Assembly: GCA_038206985.1 (NCBI GenBank)
Contig: JBBRAH010000017.1
Span: 1 to 64,000 of the forward strand
Reading direction: 5' to 3'
DNA length: 64,000 nt
DNA from: CAXMST01 sp038206985
Lineage (GTDB): Bacteria; Actinomycetota; Thermoleophilia; Solirubrobacterales; 70-9
The notes under the pieces are model-generated. The model had not been told where the DNA came from and ran no database searches. It saw only the letters and a list, made by a program, of their open reading frames with translations. The position numbers were made by a program, and so were the translations under genes. This document shows positions 54,062 through 62,312 of the stretch, piece by piece; the stretch's first letter is position 1; every line of letters starts with the position of its first letter.

Positions 54062-54472
54062 ATGAGGAAGGGCGTTGAAAGTTTGGGAACGTGGAGGTAT
54101 CTCTTCGCGGCACTCGCGGCAATTGTTGCGCTAGCCGTCGTGCCCGCAATCGCCTCCGCGCAGGACCTGCCTCCAATCTGCGACGAGTACCCCGAGTTGC
54201 CCGTCTGCAGCGAGGACGGCGGCGGCGACATCGATGATCCGGCCGATGACGACACCAGCGGCGACATCGATGACGAGACCGGTGCCGCACTGCCGGGCTC
54301 CGGTGGCGACGGCGGCTCACTGCCATTCACCGGCTACCCACTCACCCCACTTCTGCTCTTGCTCTTGATCCTGCTGGCCACCGGTCTGGCGATCAGGGCA
54401 TGGATCGCCTACAGAGACCGCCGCCTCGCATCCGCGAGCGCTACGGACTCCGGGCCCCTGCTCGGGGCCTGA
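54062..54472 (+). CDS. Small acidic LPFTG-anchored surface protein
   Basis: 136 residues: a signal peptide (ending near IASA), a short Cys-containing segment (ICDEYPELPVC), an Asp/Gly-rich acidic linker (about residues 52-85), then the sortase signal LPFTG followed by a hydrophobic helix and a basic tail (RDRR). A sortase would cut between T and G and attach it to the wall. No sortase gene is in the window. The sugar transferase gene follows 30 nt later, so the pair is co-transcribed. The two Cys may form a small disulfide loop. Function unknown. Confidence 0.85.
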   Translation: MRKGVESLGTWRYLFAALAAIVALAVVPAIASAQDLPPICDEYPELPVCSEDGGGDIDDPADDDTSGDIDDETGAALPGSGGDGGSLPFTGYPLTPLLLLLLILLATGLAIRAWIAYRDRRLASASATDSGPLLGA

Positions 54473-54502
54473 ATCTCGACCACGGGACAGGGGAGGGAGG
54501 CC

Positions 54503-55957
54503 ATGAGCGCCACCGAGGAGGTATCAATGGCTTCGGCTGCGCCCCCGGCCGTCGCGAAGCCTCGTCCGCGCAGCGCGCGTACGAAAGAGATACGGCTGGC
54601 CGGCACGCATCGCCGGGACGCCGTCTTCAGGCGCTCCTTGATTGTTGCGGATACCGCCGCACTTCTCGTCGCGCTGTTCGTCGCAGGCACCGTCGTGGGT
54701 GACGACCGCGTGACGCTGTTCGGGATCCTCTCCCCCCTCGCCCTGATCCCCGTCGCAAAGATGATGGGGCTCTACGACCGCGACGAACACCGCCTGCACA
54801 AGACCACCCTGCAGGACGTGCCCGCCGTGCTCGGCATCGCGACTGCCATGGCGCTGCTCGCCTACCTGGGCGGCGATCTCGTGTTCGAGAATGGGAGCGG
54901 CCGGGCGGAGACCTTCTCCATCCTGATCGTGCTCCTCGCCTCGACGCTGACGCTTCGGGCGCTCGCCCGCTTCGTGGCCCGCACTGTGACCCCGCCTGAG
55001 CGCTGCCTGCTGGTCGGAAACTCCACGCGGCCTCTCGTGCTGCTCGATGCACTCGCGATGAGCCCGGCCACCCATGCGGAGATCGTCGGTATCCTGCCGA
55101 TGCTGGGAAGGGCCTCGCTCCAGCTCGATACACAGACCGACCTCGACGACATCCTCGATGAGCAGGTGATCGACCGCGTCATCGTGTTGCCCGGCTCGCA
55201 GGGGGGCGATGAGCTGATGTTTGCGATCCGGGAACTCCGGGATGCCGGCGTCAAGGTCAGCCTGTTCCCGGACATCACGCGCCTGGCCGGCGCCGCGGTC
55301 GAACTCGACAACATCGGCGGGGTCACGCTCCTCGGGATGCGCCGCTTCGCCATCGCCCGCTCCTCGCTGATCCTCAAGCGCTGGTTCGATCTGGTGCTGG
55401 CCTCGTTCTTCGTCGTCCTGCTGCTGCCGGTCTTCATTCTCGTCGCGCTCGCCGTCCGCTTCGACAGCCCAGGCGGCGCCCTCTTCCGTCAGGAACGCAT
55501 CGGCCGGCACGGAAGGCGCTTCATGATGCTCAAGTTCCGCAGCATGAAGAAGGGATCCGAGCACCAACGCGAGGAGTTCCGCCACCTCTGCCAAACCAGC
55601 ACCGGCCTTTTCAAGATTCCCAACGATCCGCGCATCACCCGCGTCGGCGCCTTCATCCGTCGCACGAGCGTCGACGAACTGCCGCAACTGCTCAACGTGC
55701 TGCGCGGTGACATGAGTCTGGTTGGGCCACGCCCGCTTGTTCCCGAGGAGGACGAACAGATCGTCGGCGAGTACCGCAACCGGCTCGATGTCCGGCCCGG
55801 GATCACCGGGCACTGGCAGATCCTCGGCGCGGCGCGGGTCTCACTCGACGAGATGGTCAAGCTCGACTACCTCTACATCGCGAACTGGTCGTTGTGGAAC
55901 GACGTCGTGCTGATCCTTCGCACGATTCCCGTGGTACTGCGCCGCCGCGGCCAGTAA
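54503..55957 (+). CDS. Undecaprenyl-phosphate sugar phosphotransferase (polyisoprenyl-phosphate hexose-1-phosphate transferase)
   Basis: 484 residues. N-terminal four-to-five helix region, a central CoA-binding-like/Rossmann domain (RCLLVGNSTRPLVLLDALAM), and a C-terminal bacterial sugar transferase domain (KRWFDLVLASFFVVLLLPVF, FRQERIGRHGRRFMMLKFRSM, DELPQLLNVLRGDMSLVGPRPL, RPGITGHWQI). It is of the WcaJ/CpsE type: it moves a sugar-1-phosphate to undecaprenyl phosphate and starts assembly of the repeat unit. The ATG has a GGGAGGGAGG site. Only initiating transferase in the window. Confidence 0.94.
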   Translation: MSATEEVSMASAAPPAVAKPRPRSARTKEIRLAGTHRRDAVFRRSLIVADTAALLVALFVAGTVVGDDRVTLFGILSPLALIPVAKMMGLYDRDEHRLHKTTLQDVPAVLGIATAMALLAYLGGDLVFENGSGRAETFSILIVLLASTLTLRALARFVARTVTPPERCLLVGNSTRPLVLLDALAMSPATHAEIVGILPMLGRASLQLDTQTDLDDILDEQVIDRVIVLPGSQGGDELMFAIRELRDAGVKVSLFPDITRLAGAAVELDNIGGVTLLGMRRFAIARSSLILKRWFDLVLASFFVVLLLPVFILVALAVRFDSPGGALFRQERIGRHGRRFMMLKFRSMKKGSEHQREEFRHLCQTSTGLFKIPNDPRITRVGAFIRRTSVDELPQLLNVLRGDMSLVGPRPLVPEEDEQIVGEYRNRLDVRPGITGHWQILGAARVSLDEMVKLDYLYIANWSLWNDVVLILRTIPVVLRRRGQ

Positions 55958-55989
55958 CGACGACGGCCGCAATCGGCGAGCCCCGGCGC

Positions 55990-57090
55990 TCAGCGCTTCG
56001 AGCGGCCCCGCTTCGCGTAGCGGACGTAGTCGTGGAAGGAGGGCTTGGGACTGAGGTCCTCGCGCAGCAAGCCGAACTTCTCGCAGTAGCCGCAGCCTTT
56101 GAAGCGCTCGGTATCGCGCCATGAGATCCACATCAGGCGCTCGATGTTCCACTTGCGGCGTTTCTTCAGAAGCAGCTTGAAGGACTCGTCGAGCATCTTG
56201 GCCTGGCCCTTGCGGCCCTTGAAGAAAAAGAACGTTCCAGGCTTACCCGACGACCAGCCGAGCTCCGTAACCTCGATTGGCGTGGCCCCATCGTGGGCCT
56301 TCTTCATCGCGCGACGAATCATCCGCAGTTGGTAGCGGACACCGCGCAGATCCGGTGCATACGGGTGCACCGCAACCGCATCGAAACGGGACTTGAAACC
56401 ATCGATCGCATAGAGCTGTTTGAGGAAGTCCCAGGCCGGCACCGAGCCGTCGCCCTTGTCGAGGCTGTTCGGAGTGCCAAACATCCCGCCGAGCACGACT
56501 CTTGCCTTGGGGTCGGCCGCGTGGATTTCGCTCTCCGCGATCCGGACCAGGTCCGCGTACTCGGTCGGCTTCGGCTTCGGCTTGTAGCGAGCCGACGAGT
56601 TCTGCTCGTTCCAGATCTGAAACACCTTGATCGGGCGGTGCGGGATCGTGGGGTTGGCGGTCCAGAACTCGCCTCCGCGGCCATAGCGGGCGACCACCGC
56701 CCGCACATAGTGGCGCCAGTATCCACCCCCTCCCTGCGCTTGCAGCGGCGTGTGCGCGTTGCTCTCGGTCAGATAACCGGGGCTGCCCAGCACGAGTGCG
56801 TGCGCCGCGATTCCACCTCGCGCGAGATTGCCCACCCAGGCGTCGGTCGCGGCCCAGCGATAGTCATGCTGACCGAAGACGTTAGGGGGTTGCGGCTCGA
56901 TCGAGCGCCAGTCGAACTGTACGCGCGAGATCCCGATGCCGGACTCGCGCATCAGGCCGGTCTCCTCGGTGGTCGGCAGATCGAACGGAAAGATTCCCCA
57001 GAACTTGCGCGGCAGGGCCGAAGCGTCAGCCGCGGATACGAGAACGATCAGTGCCGCGAGGACACCGACCGCGCAGGAGCGCAACCGCAT
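55990..57090 (-). CDS. Secreted glycoside hydrolase-like (beta/alpha)8 barrel
   Basis: 366 residues with a signal peptide ending near DASA. The barrel matches the other hydrolase-like proteins in the locus: FWGIFPFDLPTTEETGLMRESGI, VQFDWRSIEPQPPN, acid/base motif FQIWNEQNSS and nucleophile candidate PIEVTELGW. The C-terminus is short and basic. It shares 1 nt with the upstream lysine-rich protein gene (TGATG), so both are made together. Substrate unknown; the cluster's polysaccharide is the obvious candidate. Confidence 0.83.
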   Translation of the reverse strand: MRLRSCAVGVLAALIVLVSAADASALPRKFWGIFPFDLPTTEETGLMRESGIGISRVQFDWRSIEPQPPNVFGQHDYRWAATDAWVGNLARGGIAAHALVLGSPGYLTESNAHTPLQAQGGGGYWRHYVRAVVARYGRGGEFWTANPTIPHRPIKVFQIWNEQNSSARYKPKPKPTEYADLVRIAESEIHAADPKARVVLGGMFGTPNSLDKGDGSVPAWDFLKQLYAIDGFKSRFDAVAVHPYAPDLRGVRYQLRMIRRAMKKAHDGATPIEVTELGWSSGKPGTFFFFKGRKGQAKMLDESFKLLLKKRRKWNIERLMWISWRDTERFKGCGYCEKFGLLREDLSPKPSFHDYVRYAKRGRSKR

Positions 57091-57629
57091 CAGGTCCGCC
57101 CAGCCCTCCGGTACCAGACGCCGACGCCACCGACAGCCAGGAGGGCCACGATCAGGGCCAGCGTGCCACCGTCGGTCAACCAGTCGCTGAGCGCGCCTCC
57201 GGCGGTTGCCTGCTCGTAGTCGAGCGGCTGTGATGCAAGATCGAACGTGGCCGGCTCGCTCGCGGGAAGTACAGGCGAGCGCGCAGGCTTCGAAGCCGAC
57301 TTCTTCTTCTTCTGCTGCTTCTTCTTCTTCGGCTTGGGCTCGGCTTTCTTCTCCGGCTCACTGGTGGCGACCTCAGGCGCCGGAGCGGGTTCCGGCGCGG
57401 TCACAGGTGGAGCGGCAACCGGAGCCGGAGCCGTATCCTCACCGCCAGTGCTGCCGTCCTGGTTGCCACCGCTGGGCGAGTTGTTGCCGCCGCCTCCACC
57501 GTCACCCTTGGGATCGGGGATATCGAGCGTGTATTCCTCGCATTCAGGGCAGTTGGCGGCAAGCGCAGGGGTTGCCCACAGGGCAAGGGCCATCGCGAGC
57601 CCGCAGATCACAAGGGTTAGGACCTTCAC
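57090..57629 (-). CDS. Secreted lysine-rich protein with C-terminal membrane anchor
   Basis: 179 residues from GTG. Signal peptide, a CPEC motif at the mature N-terminus, Gly/Asn/Ser- and Pro/Ala-rich linker, a dense lysine block near residues 94-114 (KKAEPKPKKKKQQKKKKSA), and a final transmembrane helix (about 155-172) with a short basic tail. It looks like an extracytoplasmic, membrane-bound polycation that could contact anionic polymers. No known domain. Coupled to the hydrolase-like gene that follows. Its start is 15 nt from the divergent ligase-like gene. Confidence 0.72.
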   Translation of the reverse strand: MKVLTLVICGLAMALALWATPALAANCPECEEYTLDIPDPKGDGGGGGNNSPSGGNQDGSTGGEDTAPAPVAAPPVTAPEPAPAPEVATSEPEKKAEPKPKKKKQQKKKKSASKPARSPVLPASEPATFDLASQPLDYEQATAGGALSDWLTDGGTLALIVALLAVGGVGVWYRRAGRT

Positions 57630-57644
57630 AGGCAGGGAACGTTA

Positions 57645-59627
57645 GTGCAAGCTGAAGTCGAAATACGCAGTCAACCCATAGCTGAAGTCGAACGGCGGCG
57701 CTCGCGACTGTTGACAGGCACCGTTGCCGCCGCGATCTTCACGATTGCGCTGGTTCAGGGCGGAATCCCCGCCGAGGCGACGGCCTCAGCGGCGGTGATT
57801 GTCTGGTGGGCCGTCCTCGTCGGAGTTCTGGTCGGCGCTCTCGATCTCGACCCCCGCCGGCTGCCCGCTCCGGCGCTGGTTGCCCTGGGCGGTCTCGCCG
57901 CTGTCGCGGCGCTGACGGCCGCCTCCCTCGCCTGGGGAGTCGACGACGGACGCGCGTTCGTCGACGCGGTCCAGGTCGCCCTCTACCTCGGCGTCTTCGC
58001 CCTCCTGATCGGCACCCTGCAGCGCGGAGACGGGCGAGCCGTACTCACAGGCCTCGCGATCGGACTGGTGGCGGTCGGCGTCCTCGCCCTGGGATCGCGG
58101 CTCGTGCCCTCGCTGCTGACCGGCGATACAACGCGCCTGCGCGAGTTCCCGGGCGCGGGCGGGCGGCTCGGGTACCCCATCGCGTACTGGAACGGGCTTG
58201 CGGTGCTGATGTCTACGGGGATCGTGTTGCTGGCCTGGCTTGGCGCCAGCGCTGAGCGGGCCCGGCTCCGGGCCCTCGCCCTCATGCCGATCCCCGCGCT
58301 CGCGCTGGTGATCTACTTCACCGGCTCCCGGGGTGGGGTCCTCGCACTCCTCGTGGGCGTCGCCGCGGCAGCCGCCCTCACACCTGCCCGACCCCGCCTT
58401 GTGGCCGGCTTCCTCCTCGCCGCGGCCGCAGCAGCCCCGCTGATCCTGGCTGCCTCGCAGAGCACGCAACTGGTGGAGGGCGCAGCGGACAGCAAGGCGA
58501 AGCTCGCCGGTGGGCTACTGCTGCTCGCCACGATCGTGGCCGGGGCCGTCGTCGCCTGGTTCCGCGTGCGCTGGGACGAGCGCTTTGCGGCACTCCGTGT
58601 CTCACGTCGCGTCGCGCGCCTGGCAGGGCTCGCCGCTGCGGTGGCCCTGCTGGCGGCTGCGATCGTCAGTGACGTCAGCGACCGCGTGGACTCGCTCGCC
58701 GATCCCGCCGTCGAGGCCGAGGTCGGCAGTGGCGTGACTGGCCGCTTCCTGGCGCCGGAGAGCAACGGACGTGTGCAGCTCTGGGGGGCCGCGATCGACG
58801 CTTTCGCCGACCAGCCGCTCAAGGGCGTCGGAGCGGCGGGATACTCGATCTGGTGGAACCAGAACGGCTCCCTCGACGTCCCCACGCGCCATGCACACTC
58901 CGTCTTCCTCGAGAGCTTTGCCGAACTGGGGCTCTTCGGCGGCCTCGCCGTGCTGGCCTTCTTCGGCACCGGAATCGCCGGTGCATGGACCCGCACCTTC
59001 GGGGACCTCGACGGCACGGTCGCCGCAGCGGCCGGGGTGCTGGCCGCCGGGACCATCGCCGCGGCCACAGAGTGGACCGCAGATATTCCGGCGGCCTTTG
59101 CACCGGTGCTCATCGCGGTGGCCGTCCTGGCGGGACGGGCGACGCTGCGCGATCACCCACGGAAGCCCGCGAGCGCGGCGATGCCAGGTTCGCTGCGGCT
59201 CGCGCTCGGCGGCCTCGCCGTCGTGGCGCTGCTCGGCAGCGGTCTGTTGCTGCTCTCGGAGAAGGCGTTGAATCGCAGTGAGGAACTGGCAGCGACCGGC
59301 GATTACCGGGCCGCAGCCGAGGCTGCCTCGGAAGCCTCGGCGCTACTGCCGTTCGCAGCCGGGCCCTGGATCCAGCTGGGTCAGGTACAACAGCTTGCCG
59401 GAGACCTCGACGGCTCGCGCGCGAGCATCGCCGAGGGACTTGAGCGCGCCGAGGAGGATCCGACTTACGCCTTCCTGCTCGCGAACATCGACCGCTACCG
59501 CGACGACCCGATCTGGAGGGCCGAGATCGTGACCGCGTTCGAGCTCTCGCCTTACGAGACGCCGCCGGGCAGCGAACCCGGGGATTCGCTGCCAGAACTC
59601 GAGACCCCGGCCCCAGGGGATCCCTGA
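57645..59627 (+). CDS. O-antigen ligase-like membrane protein with TPR-like C-terminal tail (paralog)
   Basis: 660 residues from GTG. Same architecture as the protein at 39321: multiple helices, GGRLGYPIAYWNGLAVLM, YFTGSRGG, the loop QPLKGVGAAGYSIWWNQNG...RHAHSVFLESFAELGLFGG, then a TPR-like tail (SEELAATGDYRAAAEAASEASALLP..WIQLGQVQQLAGDLDGS). A polymerase or ligase in the cluster. The N-terminus has a duplicated AEVE-type segment. The ribosome site is GGCAGGG. No partner gene follows; the M48 gene converges 30 nt away. Confidence 0.84.
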   Translation: MQAEVEIRSQPIAEVERRRSRLLTGTVAAAIFTIALVQGGIPAEATASAAVIVWWAVLVGVLVGALDLDPRRLPAPALVALGGLAAVAALTAASLAWGVDDGRAFVDAVQVALYLGVFALLIGTLQRGDGRAVLTGLAIGLVAVGVLALGSRLVPSLLTGDTTRLREFPGAGGRLGYPIAYWNGLAVLMSTGIVLLAWLGASAERARLRALALMPIPALALVIYFTGSRGGVLALLVGVAAAAALTPARPRLVAGFLLAAAAAAPLILAASQSTQLVEGAADSKAKLAGGLLLLATIVAGAVVAWFRVRWDERFAALRVSRRVARLAGLAAAVALLAAAIVSDVSDRVDSLADPAVEAEVGSGVTGRFLAPESNGRVQLWGAAIDAFADQPLKGVGAAGYSIWWNQNGSLDVPTRHAHSVFLESFAELGLFGGLAVLAFFGTGIAGAWTRTFGDLDGTVAAAAGVLAAGTIAAATEWTADIPAAFAPVLIAVAVLAGRATLRDHPRKPASAAMPGSLRLALGGLAVVALLGSGLLLLSEKALNRSEELAATGDYRAAAEAASEASALLPFAAGPWIQLGQVQQLAGDLDGSRASIAEGLERAEEDPTYAFLLANIDRYRDDPIWRAEIVTAFELSPYETPPGSEPGDSLPELETPAPGDP

Positions 59628-59657
59628 GCGGGAGATCTCAGGGCGCGGATGGGTCGG

Positions 59658-60917
59658 TCACCCGGGCCCGCCGCCGGGCCAGGCCTCGGCCAGCCCGATC
59701 CGCTCGAGCTTGTCCGGGTGGGTGCCCCAGAGCAGCTGCGTCCATTCCGGAGGCGAGGGGTCGCTCAGGTTGCGGATGCCGATCGTGCGCTGCAACTCGA
59801 TCAGCCCGGCTGGATCGCCCGTCAGTTCGATCGAGAAGCGGTCTGCGCGCTCCTCCACGCCACGACTGAGCTGATTGCCGAACACTCCGAGCACCAGCGT
59901 CGCGATGCCGATCGCGAGAGCATAGGCGGGCAACGCGGAGGCTCGTCCCGCCTCAGTGCCGGTGCGAACTGCGACGGCTCCCCCGACCTCGCGCACGAAG
60001 AGCATGCCGATCGGGGCGACGAGCGCGACGAAGACCAAACCGCGAACGAGATCGTCGCCCTTGACGTGTCCCAACTCATGAGCGACCACGGAGCGCAGGG
60101 CGGGCCGCTCTGCTGCATCCACCAGATTGTCGTAGAGGACCACTCGTCGGGTGCTGCCGATGCCGTTGACATAAGCGTTGAGCGAGGTGCCTCTGCGTGA
60201 TGCATCGACCACGTAGACGTCGCCGATCTCGACCCCGGCCCGATCCGCCAGCTCGACGACATCGTCGCGGGTCTGCCCCGCGGGCAGCCGCTGGAAGTCG
60301 TTGAAGATCGGTGAGAGCAGCACCGGAGCCAGGAATGTCGAGACCACCGCGTAGACGATCACCACTCCAGTCCCCGCCAACCACCACGACCGTGGGAGCC
60401 GGCGCTGGAGCACGAGCAGGATCAGCGCGCCAACGGCGGCATAAAGCGCCCCGATGCCGATGCCCCGGCCGCGGTCCCACAGCCAGGACGCCAGATCCTG
60501 AGTCGAGAGCCCGACATCCACCGCGCGCTCGTGCGCGAACAGGCCCAGCGGCAGGAGCAACAGGGCGAGGGCCGCCGAGAGCGCGGCGCCGGCCGCAAGC
60601 GCACCGAGGAGCGGGCGCGACTCGAGGCGCTCGAGGAAGCGCCGGGCCGGGGCCGGCCTGCCGCTCGCGAGCAGAGCCAGGAGCGCGAACTCCGCCACCA
60701 GCAGCGCCAAGCTGATCAGCCGCTGCCCGCTCTGGTAGTCCGTGGCGCGCTCGATCTGGGCGGGCGTGAAGTAATCGGTAGCTTCGACCGCGAGTGGCTG
60801 CGGCCCCGATTGGCCGGGCAACAGCACCAGGACGGCGATCTCGGCGACCACAAGAAGGGCCAGCGAAGCCGCAATGATTCGGGCGCGCGAGGAGCGCCGA
60901 AAGACCCGCCATCTCAT
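59658..60917 (-). CDS. M48-family (Ste24/CAAX-type) membrane metallopeptidase
   Basis: 419 residues from ATG 60915-60917 (a GTG lies two codons upstream). Several membrane helices in the N-terminal half, then YVVDASRRGTSLNAYVNGIGSTRRVVLYDNLV, the zinc site VVAHELGHVKGDD (HExxH) and the downstream glutamate in RGVEERADRFS. Ste24-like proteases clear misfolded or membrane proteins. Divergent from the metallophosphoesterase gene, convergent with the ligase-like gene. Confidence 0.91.
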   Translation of the reverse strand: MRWRVFRRSSRARIIAASLALLVVAEIAVLVLLPGQSGPQPLAVEATDYFTPAQIERATDYQSGQRLISLALLVAEFALLALLASGRPAPARRFLERLESRPLLGALAAGAALSAALALLLLPLGLFAHERAVDVGLSTQDLASWLWDRGRGIGIGALYAAVGALILLVLQRRLPRSWWLAGTGVVIVYAVVSTFLAPVLLSPIFNDFQRLPAGQTRDDVVELADRAGVEIGDVYVVDASRRGTSLNAYVNGIGSTRRVVLYDNLVDAAERPALRSVVAHELGHVKGDDLVRGLVFVALVAPIGMLFVREVGGAVAVRTGTEAGRASALPAYALAIGIATLVLGVFGNQLSRGVEERADRFSIELTGDPAGLIELQRTIGIRNLSDPSPPEWTQLLWGTHPDKLERIGLAEAWPGGGPG

Positions 60918-60976
60918 CGGCACCTACGATAGACCGCCGCACCCGGCGGCCCATGGCCGCAAAAGCAGCGGATCCC

Positions 60977-61729
60977 ATGCAAGTAGCAGTCTTCAGCGAC
61001 ATCCACGGAAATCTGCCGGCCCTCGAGGCCGTGATCGCCGACATCGAGGACACCGGCGTCGAGCAGCTCTGGTGCCTCGGGGACATCGTCGGCTACGGAG
61101 CGCAGCCGGACGGCTGTACCGCTCTCGTCCGGGAGAAGTGCGAGACATCGCTGGTCGGCAACCACGATCTGGCGGTCCTCGGTGAGCTCGACACCTCGAC
61201 CTTCAGTGCCGCCGCCTCGGCGGCCGTCGAGTGGACCCGTGAGAACAGCTCTCCCGAGACGATCGAGTTCCTCGCGGGCCTCTCCCCCTCCGACACGACC
61301 AAGGCCGCGGCGCTCTACCACGCCTCGCCCAGGGATCCCGTCTGGGAGTACGTGCTCTGGCCCGACCAGGCCGCCGAGTGTCTGGCGGTCCAGGATCGTC
61401 GCGTGAGCATGGTCGGCCATTCCCACGTCGCTCTGTTCTTCTCGATCCCCGGCTGGGACAAGGCGCAGGCGGGCGTCCCGGAGGCGCGGGGCTGGCAGGC
61501 GGGGGCCGGTACCCGGCTCGAGATCTCCGACGGCCGCTGGCTGATCAACCCCGGCAGCGTCGGCCAGCCCCGCGACGGAGACCCGCGCGCGGCCTGGCTC
61601 GAACTCGACACCGAGATCTGGGAAGCCACCTACCACCGAGTGACCTACGACATCGATCGCGCAGCGGCCGCAATCGAAGCGACCGACCTCCCCGCACACC
61701 TCGCCAAGCGACTCTTCGTGGGCCGATGA
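60977..61729 (+). CDS. Metallophosphoesterase (calcineurin-like, YfcE/MJ0936 type)
   Basis: 250 residues from ATG 60977. Metal-ligand motifs in order: VFSDIHGNLPALEAV (DxH), WCLGDIVGYGAQPD (GD), LVGNHDLAV (GNHD), VGHSHV (GHxH) and the closing ..GSVGQPRDGDPRAAW. A two-metal phosphoesterase of the diadenosine tetraphosphatase/phosphodiesterase type; substrate not predictable. The ATG at 60953 is in frame but the domain starts at 60977. The lipoprotein gene follows 32 nt later. Confidence 0.89.
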   Translation: MQVAVFSDIHGNLPALEAVIADIEDTGVEQLWCLGDIVGYGAQPDGCTALVREKCETSLVGNHDLAVLGELDTSTFSAAASAAVEWTRENSSPETIEFLAGLSPSDTTKAAALYHASPRDPVWEYVLWPDQAAECLAVQDRRVSMVGHSHVALFFSIPGWDKAQAGVPEARGWQAGAGTRLEISDGRWLINPGSVGQPRDGDPRAAWLELDTEIWEATYHRVTYDIDRAAAAIEATDLPAHLAKRLFVGR

Positions 61730-61747
61730 GACGGGTGCGCTCCCCAC

Positions 61748-61753
61748 TAGACT
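61748..61753 (+). promoter_or_regulatory. Leaderless-type -10 box TAGACT before lipoprotein gene
   Basis: TAGACT is followed by 8 nt and the ATG at 61762. No ribosome site precedes the start. It suggests that the lipoprotein-kinase pair has its own promoter. Confidence 0.45.
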
Positions 61754-61761
61754 CGGCAGCG

Positions 61762-62310
61762 ATGAGGGATCGAATCGGCAAGCCGGTTGGAGCGCTCCTG
61801 CTCGCTTTCTCGCTGGCCGCCGCCACGGCCATGGGCTGTGGCAGCGGCGGCGAAATCCCCGCCGACCAGGCGGACGCGTTGACCCGGGAGCTGACCGAAC
61901 TACAGGGACTGATCGACGGGCAGGACTGCCCCGCCGCGGACGAGAAGGTGAATGAGATCAGCACCGGGATCACGGCTCTCGCGGACGACGAGTCCGTTGA
62001 TTCTGGAGTGCGCAAGGACTTGAAGGTGCTCAACGACCGGCTCGACACCGCCTACGAGGCCGAATGCGCCGAGCCGAAAACCACCACCTCGACCACGAGC
62101 ACGACGAGTACACCGACGACGACGTCCACGACCACGACCTCGACGACCACGACCTCGACCACCGATGAAACCACCGACAAGGAGCCGAAGCCGGAGCCGA
62201 CACCGGAGCCGGAACCCGAACCGGACCCGGATCCGGGCACCGGCGGCGGTGGCTCCGGTGGCTCCGGTGGCTCCGGTGGCTCCGGTGGCTCTGGTGGGAT
62301 CGGCGGCTGA
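61762..62310 (+). CDS. Putative lipoprotein with Thr/Pro/Gly-rich tail, paired with Ser/Thr kinase
   Basis: 182 residues. The signal ends in a lipobox AMGC (Cys near residue 26). A small helical region (about 35-105, DADALTRELTELQGLIDGQDCP..EKVNEIS) is followed by Thr/Ser-rich, Pro/Glu-rich and Gly/Ser-rich low-complexity stretches. Two Cys in the helical part may pair. No known domain. The kinase gene starts 2 nt after its stop, so they are co-transcribed, and the lipoprotein may act outside as sensor or ligand. The tail is encoded by short tandem DNA repeats. Confidence 0.78.
   Translation: MRDRIGKPVGALLLAFSLAAATAMGCGSGGEIPADQADALTRELTELQGLIDGQDCPAADEKVNEISTGITALADDESVDSGVRKDLKVLNDRLDTAYEAECAEPKTTTSTTSTTSTPTTTSTTTTSTTTTSTTDETTDKEPKPEPTPEPEPEPDPDPGTGGGGSGGSGGSGGSGGSGGIGG
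62248..62295 (+). repeat. Tandem 9-bp repeat encoding Gly-Gly-Ser units
   Basis: GGCTCCGGT-type 9-bp units repeat about five times at the 3' end of the lipoprotein gene and encode (GGS)n. A related Thr/Ser repeat lies at about 62083-62165. In-frame units can change number without altering the reading frame. Confidence 0.85.
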
Positions 62311-62312
62311 AG

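Noticed and set aside
54524..55813. 429-codon minus-strand open frame
   Set aside because: Antisense to the sugar transferase, whose motifs are complete; no domain in the shadow.
62083..62295. Simple repeats as a possible mobile or regulatory element
   Set aside because: They are in-frame codons for low-complexity Thr/Ser and Gly/Ser stretches of a lipoprotein.
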